NCBI RefSeq assembly: GCF_000003855.2 | Contig: NW_003101663.1 | Location: forward strand, 397,715 to 461,714 | From: Blastomyces gilchristii SLH14081 | Taxonomy: Eukaryota; Ascomycota; Eurotiomycetes; Onygenales; Ajellomycetaceae | Direction: 5' to 3' | DNA: 64,000 nucleotides | In this document: piece by piece, positions 57,378-64,000 of the stretch | How the letters are laid out: the number at the start of each line of letters is the position of its first letter | Position numbering within the stretch: the first letter of the stretch is position 1 | Notes under the pieces: model-generated | The model's input: the letters and a program-made list of their open reading frames with translations, nothing else | What the model was told of the DNA's origin: nothing | Database searches by the model: none | Translations under genes and position numbers: made by a program

Positions 57378-58403
57378 ATGGCATGGCAGGGGCCGAGCTG
57401 CATTGCTCGCGCTCTCAGATCTGCGCAGCATAGCTTCCGATCGGAATGTCACCTTTCCCACCAGCCATATCTATCCACAGCAACCACATATCTGCGGCCC
57501 CAGAGACGCTCCCTATCAACATCACCCGAGCAACAACTTGATATTACCGCTGCGCCTCCAATTGACGCGACGAAACTGAAATGCACCCCACAACGCATTC
57601 TCCCTGCTTCGCCGGCCTACTTTACCGGAACTCCGAAGTTCATCGATCATGTGTTGAAGCTGGAACAAATACACAGTAAATACTTCCTGCTACCTACCGT
57701 TCCTCCAGGTGAAGCACCACGGACCGCGTTCCTTAAACACGCGGACTACAAAAATGCCATCAACGAGGAGGTGCCGGCTGCCAAATATCGCCAGCTGCAG
57801 AAGGTTCTCGCTAGATTAAACCAGATCCGACCAGACAAGGTACCGCAGGAAGTGAAGGATATGCTCAAGTCTTTCACGCGACCTGGTGACCCCTACCAAC
57901 AGAAACTTGCGCCCAAGACACTCGACGAGATGGGGAGGGCTAGAGGTGTTGGCCGACGGAAAACATCACATGCGAGGGTTTGGTTAGTTGAGGGCGACGG
58001 GGAGGTGCTTATCAATGGCAAAAATATTGTCCAGGTCTTCCCTCGCGTCCATGACCGGGAGAGTGCCCTCTGGCCCCTAAGGGCGACGAATCGATTAGAT
58101 AAATATAACGTGTTTGCTATTACGCGGGGTGGTGGTGTTACTGGTCAAGCGGAAGCTATTACTGTTGCTCTTGGGAAGGCTCTATTGGTGCATGAGCCTG
58201 CCATGAAGCCGATATTAAGGAAAGGTACGTTATTATATCATTTAATATTTTTGCAATGTCCATATGAAATGAAAATTATTCCGCTGCTGACGACTTATGT
58301 TTTGGTTTTAGCCGGCTGTATCTCTACGGACCCTAGACAAGTCGAGAGAAAGAAGCATGGTCACTTGAAAGCCAGAAAGATGCCCGCCTGGGTCAGACGG
58401 TGA
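57378..58403 (+). CDS. MRPS9: Mitochondrial small-subunit ribosomal protein uS9m
   Basis: uS9m lies near the P site of the mitoribosome. A presequence (MAWQGPSCIARALRSAQHSF) is followed by a fungal-specific N-terminal region and the S9 domain: GVGRRKTSHARVWLVEGDGE, LINGKNIVQVFPR, GGGVTGQAEAITVALGKAL. The protein ends KHGHLKARKMPAWVRR, the basic S9 tail that reaches tRNA. A spliceable intron (58225-58311, GTACGT...TTTTAG) lies just before the tail. It is 87 nt, a multiple of three, and contains no stop, so the unspliced frame also reads through; the spliced form matches the family (RKAGCISTDPRQVERKK). I chose Met 57378; an upstream in-frame Met at 57342 would put non-targeting residues first. 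Confidence 0.95.
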   Translation: MAWQGPSCIARALRSAQHSFRSECHLSHQPYLSTATTYLRPQRRSLSTSPEQQLDITAAPPIDATKLKCTPQRILPASPAYFTGTPKFIDHVLKLEQIHSKYFLLPTVPPGEAPRTAFLKHADYKNAINEEVPAAKYRQLQKVLARLNQIRPDKVPQEVKDMLKSFTRPGDPYQQKLAPKTLDEMGRARGVGRRKTSHARVWLVEGDGEVLINGKNIVQVFPRVHDRESALWPLRATNRLDKYNVFAITRGGGVTGQAEAITVALGKALLVHEPAMKPILRKGTLLYHLIFLQCPYEMKIIPLLTTYVLVLAGCISTDPRQVERKKHGHLKARKMPAWVRR

Positions 58404-61400
58404 AGGATGCATCATCGTTTGTTGTACATTTTTTCCACTTCTCATTTTTCTGTATTAGCCTCATCCTTTTTTAACGTTGTCTTCCCCCATTATGCACAAA
58501 CCTGTATATCAGAGATTTTCCCTTGTATTTTTTGTCTTCCCCGCCTACGCGCGGCTCATTGACGGTTTCGGAGAACAACATAGAGCTCAATTGAATTTTT
58601 CAGACAGTACCAATTCACTTTGGAATTCAAAATTCTTTTTTTCACTCGATAAATGTGATATATCATATCAGACAGGGCATGATATTACAGGAGAATAATA
58701 TCAAACGTAGGGGCACGCGCTACCTAGCCATGATACATATTATTCTCACTTTCTCCCCCTACTACTACCCCATACACGCCCTGGCTTCATCCACGTATGG
58801 AGGAATGGTACCCAGGCCCGAATGCATGGCTCTGCAGAAACCGAAACTCGCCTCTTCCTACTACAGACCTCCAAAAACCACAAATGGAGACAAACCGGTT
58901 CCTTCTAGCTTAAAGTGCCGCAACCACTTGGCAGATTGTGTGAGTGGCATCACCCATTGCCGATTTCTGGTCTTTTGATGTATAATTTTATTCAGCGTGA
59001 CCTTATTGACTACAGACTACATGCTATGACGCCTTCTGGACATTTGATACCGTTCTTCATCCACATGCACATTTTTATTTCGTCCGGAGCCAACATACAC
59101 GTCGCCTACTCTACCCTGGATATATAGGACTCGATGGCCCTGTTTCTACCGTATTCCTGCTGCTCTATTTGCGCGTGGTTCAGAGGGTTTTCATTAAGAA
59201 ACGATGTTATGGAGTCCTACTGGGATTAGGTTGGGATTAAAGTCGGCTCAGATTGGAATGTATCCAGATGACAGATGACAAGGAGAAATGGAGTCTTGTT
59301 TTCCAAAACCTTGGCTCATATGTAAGTTCTACTTGAAAACGTTGGGTGTGCACTTTCATTGATATGACCTGCTACCGCCACACTGCGCCCTTTACCCCCT
59401 CACCTTTGTTAAGAGTGTCCGTAGACTTTGCCAAACTATCACTTACACGGAACTTGCGGGAGACGTGGCATTGGCTTATTTGCTTCATCCCACTGAGTGC
59501 GTTGCTGAGGCTTATGAACAGGACTCCAAACGATAGCGACAATACCATGTCAACACCGTTGACAGAACTCAGTCCAGACTATAAACTACTTTTTGCTCAC
59601 TACTTTGTCTACTACAGAATGTGGATATATCAGTGGATAATATTGAGATGCTGAAATGCAAGTTGTTTTATTACTGCTTCGTCTTCGAGCTACCAACATC
59701 ACATCCCTACGCCGAGGTGGATATCCTTGTACCATTCAACGGCAAAATTAAGTATCTCAAACGAGCTTAATACCCTTCCATTTGAAATGCGCCCGCTGAG
59801 GGTTGGAATGCGACTGCTGATTCCCAAAAGTCTTCCTGTAGTACAATTTTTCAACCTATTACAATTTGCTCAGGCCGCTCCACGTATTTCTGAAATCTAG
59901 TTATGCATTGCATCCGTTTGTAATCGGAGATATAGTTCTGCATAAGGATATCACCATGAGGGGAGGTAGACATGCCTACATTCTGTATGACATGCGAGGG
60001 TCGCTTGGTGCACGCTTCTCGGTTGTCATGGACGTTCCAGGCTTCTAAGGAATGTATCGACGAGGATAATACGCAAACATCCCCTTGCGCCCCTGCTGCT
60101 TATTTTCCCTTTTATACATCCGCTTGGTGGTTGCGGGCCAGATTCTCTGTCGACAGGTTTGGGGTATTTATATCTTTTTTTCCCCTGCCTTTCTTTCTTT
60201 AGAATATACGATCTTAGGAGTTGATAACCTGTAAGATAAGTGCGCAGTCACTCCGTGACACTGGGCAAGTGGAAGGATCAGGTGCTATTTTCTGTAATCA
60301 GCACCACGCTATCCGTCACTATAATTTCTACCTCGGAGATGGGTTAATATGAAGCAAAATCCTGTACAATTATATACAATCGAAGCGCACTGTAGTTCAA
60401 GATATCAGCGGGAATGAGCATGCATGCTCTGTACATAGTTGAGTAATAGTACCAATTTTAGTATTTCGAATTGAACATTCCTTGCACCTTGGCCAAGCCT
60501 GGGGGCCGGAAATAACCGAGTTAAGCTGGCTTTAAATTAAATTCATGCACCCCTATCTTCACATCTGACACATGCACCAGCTTCGAAATTAGGTATCCGA
60601 AATTTATCGATTGAAGTGTAGAGCGCTAGGATGATTTAACCTGCGGCTGAAATAGAAAACGTGTACTCCGTATGGCTCCTCCTTTGGTTGACGTGTGCGC
60701 CGGCCATCATAGATGTTTCTGACCATCATACCGCTAATGGATGTGGGATTGGTGAATTTTGGGAGGAATCTCGGTGGAATTGGACATCCGGTCTCCAGAC
60801 AGGTTGTGAAATGTAATATAATAGACCCGAGGCAGCCGAAAGGGGCCCTTCAAAGGAATGAATAAGGCAGAAAAAACCAAAGATGAAACCCTAGAAAGGG
60901 GCAGGCGTCGCTGATTTTTATGTAAATCGTATAGTGTTTTCTTTTTGGCATACGGTGTAACTTCCAGGTATTGGTCGGATCATCTAACCGACGAGCACTT
61001 ATTATTAATATAGTCTGCGGCTGCTTGTAATTTCCTTGTTGTTAGCTATTGTCAATTTTCCATTATTTCCCATTATCATTAAACCGCTGGCGTGGTAAAG
61101 GATGAGTGATTTGGAGGGGACGCTGAGAACCAGCATCGAAACTGAAAGGACGCAATCCACTTTTTGATTCGAGAGATTGATAATTTTACAGTTTTCGTAT
61201 AACCTTTCTCTCTCGTGTCCCCCTGTACATACCGTACCGTACGTTCTTGGAGCGACGTTTTCACTCGATTTAAGCCAGGATTATTCCAAAGTTGTTTTTC
61301 TTCACAGCGTTTAGGACTGATCATCCTAAAAGAAGATTTGCATCTCACTACCTAGTTACGGGGCATCGCACAGCATCCTTGACAGAGAGATCCCAGTAAC

Positions 61401-64000
61401 TAGTAGTGGACTGCCTTGTCTGCGCAAAGAGCAGCCACAGGAGAAGTCCCTTGCAGGGTTTATGGACTATTGACCGCTCGCTTGGCAGTGTCAAGCAACT
61501 TGACGTCATTTTTAGCTTGGTTTCTGCAGGTGAAGATTAGCCAGACATGAAATTTCTTGACACCATCTTTGGGTGTTCCAGGCGGTGACCCGACAAGCTA
61601 GTGAGGAGTGGCTGACGTAGGGCCTGTTGGGGCCAATTGATGGCTCAAGAGCCGCCGCTAAGAAGAGCGAAGCTGCATAAAATTTGCGAGGAGGAGCATT
61701 CGTCAAATGAGACCTGATACTGATTGGCCAGACGACCCCTTTTTTCTTTCTGGAAGAATTTTCGAAGAAGCAACCGACGGTTTTAATCTCCGGTCTACCA
61801 ACGACATGAGCGGTCGACACGACGAGAACCAGTGAGGCAGAGGATATGACGGATGTTGGGGTGGGGTCGTACTTGAGATGGATGGTACCATTGACAAAAT
61901 AGAGACTATGATGAGCGCTTTCAACCACCGGTTGTCCGGCAGCTGGGCTGGGCCGCTTTCATTGTGCTCAGCAATCCCTTTAGCTAGTGGAAAATCAAGT
62001 CGTCAACCCCAGTGTTCTGAGGAGTTCCTGAAAAGGCTATTTAGTGACGAAACGACTACATAGCATAGTAGATTGCGACAACCCAGTTCCATAATATGCA
62101 ATCTTCACGAGGCGTCCTATCCCCCCTTTTTTTCAGAGCGTGCGGAGATGCGTTCCAGCCAAAAAGCACCCCTGCTATCGGAGTAGACTCTATAAATTAG
62201 AATCAGTGGCATGCAGATCACACCAAGGAAGCTGTTTTGTGAGATCCGGAGAGCTTTCTAAAATGAATGTCAAAAATGAGACAAGCCCTTAAATCACTTA
62301 TCCCAGTGGCGGCATCCATTCAAGCCGCAGATTTTAGCTGCTGCTGTTGGGATAGAGAAGGAACCAGGAAAATGGAGAAATTGTTGTTTCTGACTGGCCA
62401 CATATTAACCATGGTTGCAGAATCATGCGGAGATCAGTGATGCTTAAGGTGTCTTCCAAGATTCTCGGAGGTTGCCCTTTGAATATAAGCTTTGCGGCAT
62501 TGGGAAGTCAATATGGGAGGATGCTGGAGGATGAAATCGGCGGCAAATAACTCAGACACGGGCTTGAAACTTGCGGGTCCAAATGGCGCATAAATACGGG
62601 AGCCACAAGATCTGCCGGATCCCTGAACCCCAGATTTTCCAATTCGAACACGAAATCGTCAAGCATTCCTCAGACGAGATCCGCCACTCGGAATCAAATT
62701 GCCAGGAGCATTCTGCCTTGGTTGCAAGGAACGACGCCGGGGCCTGAAAGATGTAAGCATAATGTCTGCCAATATTAGTATCATTCTTCATATATTCCGA
62801 GGTTCGGATAATTCAGCCATCGCAAAAGTAGCATCCTCATACGCTCAGGTTCTGTGAGAGAACATTTTCCACGGGGAAATCGCTGCCCTATCGACGGAGA
62901 TTCATCGAATGATCCCAGGATTTTCTCCCGTCCTAGAAATATATTAACATATTACATAGTTAGCACATATAGCCTTAGATGCGTAGTACCAGGCAAACTC
63001 AACCCCAAATAACGCAGATTCTCTAGCAAAGCTGTTACATACTCGATATATTACACATATTATTCGACAAAAGTTTGCTTCTGCTTCTAGCCAAGCTTAA
63101 AAAGCCAGTATCTGCTGTGATCTTGAGATATCGTACTCAACTGGAAATCGAACAAGCGAGTATGGGATTGGGGAGCTCGTCATCACCAACAAATCCCTAT
63201 AATTCAGTTCTCCAAAAATTGTATGTATTCCAACTGGAATCTCAGAATAGCCCCTAGAAATATATGGCACTTCCTGGGGATGTGCATGTAGGTTTCAATG
63301 GATAATTCTCCTTCTTCTGCTTTTTTACCCAACTGGAATTGGGAGGTTATGGAGGAAAGGTTGGCTTGACTTAGTCATCACAGTCCACCCACCCCCATTC
63401 AGGACTTCCGCTTCAGTTCTCAACCTTCAACCTCAACCTCAAGCAACTCATATTAAACACCCAAACTGAACCTCGTACAGGTCAGTGGCTTAGCGAACGA
63501 ATCTGGAGTCCAGGATCATGGCAAAAATCGATTTTCATGCGCAAATTCTACGCGCCTACATCCACCCTAAAAATGTTGGCGTGGGTCTCACACTTCAGGT
63601 CTAATAATGCACCAGGCAGACCTTACCTAAATTAATTTCAGGTTGTATCCCGGGTAATAATGACGATTCACGCGATGTTGCCATTGCATAAATTGCTAAT
63701 TCGAGCTAACTACCTTTTTGCCGTGCCTGCAATTGGAGGTTCGATTATTATTGCAAGACGCAACATATGAGCCAAGCCCATTAGCTACAGAACCCCTTTT
63801 TCCAACATCCAGGGATCGGCATATTTCTGATAATGGGAAAGAAGGGGAGTCCCGCGCAAGATAGGTGTCGAGTTACAATTTCCCCGTCTCTGAACTTCCG
63901 GCAAAGCGAATTGCTGGAACCTAAGTGCCACACCCAAATACCCCGTCTACTAATTTCTGTGGCATGTATTGCTCCTTCTGACTATGAGAAACTCCGGGAA
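58404..64000. other. 5.6-kb region without supported gene
   Basis: Base composition is close to that of the gene block, but there are only short open frames (the longest 138 codons at 61928-61512, minus), none with a domain I recognise and none joined by convincing splice sites. It may be a long promoter or leader of a gene beyond the right edge, noncoding transcripts, or old repeat debris. A TACTCCGTA motif lies at 60664-60672. Confidence 0.45.

Noticed and set aside
61512..61928. 138-codon minus-strand frame
   Set aside because: It lacks domain features and has no matching intron structure. It is not supported as a gene.

Overview
The window is nuclear DNA of a filamentous ascomycete. Introns are short (44 to about 140 nt) with GT..AG ends and CTAAC-like branch sites. 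The fungal proteins (MMM1, BRE1, BDP1, GAL83, RRP36 and others) look most like those of Onygenales/Ajellomycetaceae, and a GC-poor, retroelement-filled block lying between normal-GC gene blocks fits the isochore-like genomes of Blastomyces and relatives. The species assignment is inference.

Layout. Positions 1-1942 hold the 5' part of MTO1 (minus strand, running off the left edge). Positions 2058-21875 are one AT-rich composite mobile element. It has 118-bp direct repeats with TGT..ACA ends, flanking 5-bp duplications (ATTTC), a primer-binding-site-like stretch after the left repeat and a polypurine tract before the right one. Its interior is almost free of CC, GG and CG and carries broken, nested elements: a minus-strand Ty3/gypsy element (about 2700-9843), Ty1/copia gag-protease-integrase remains (about 11850-13860), a hAT transposase relic (about 17200-19420), copia RT/RNase H (about 20150-21660), and two insertions with tRNA-like heads, AAT-repeat tails and perfect 14-bp target duplications (3565-3945 plus; 10762-11833 minus) that look like SINEs.

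From 21876 on the DNA is an ordinary gene block: ADI1 (methionine salvage), MMM1 (ER-mitochondria tether), a SARAF-like ER calcium regulator, BDP1 (Pol III initiation), BRE1 (H2B ubiquitin ligase), ureF (urease maturation), COQ8 (coenzyme Q synthesis), a DUF6604-like pseudogene, an acidic membrane protein, GAL83/SIP2 (SNF1 kinase beta subunit), a low-complexity protein of unknown role, a NIF/FCP1-type phosphatase-like protein, an aminoglycoside-phosphotransferase-like pseudogene, RRP36 (40S ribosome biogenesis), eEF1B-gamma, and mitochondrial ribosomal protein uS9m. Positions 58404-64000 carry no gene I can support.

The genes are housekeeping genes transcribed independently. Close divergent pairs (BDP1/BRE1, ureF/COQ8, eEF1Bgamma/uS9m) probably share promoters. 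MTO1 and ADI1 were very probably another such pair, about 345 bp apart, before the 19.8-kb element inserted between them. The main points for a second look are the near-identical, unmutated LTRs around a heavily mutated interior, the two SINE-like insertions, and the unusual dinucleotide context of the mutation.
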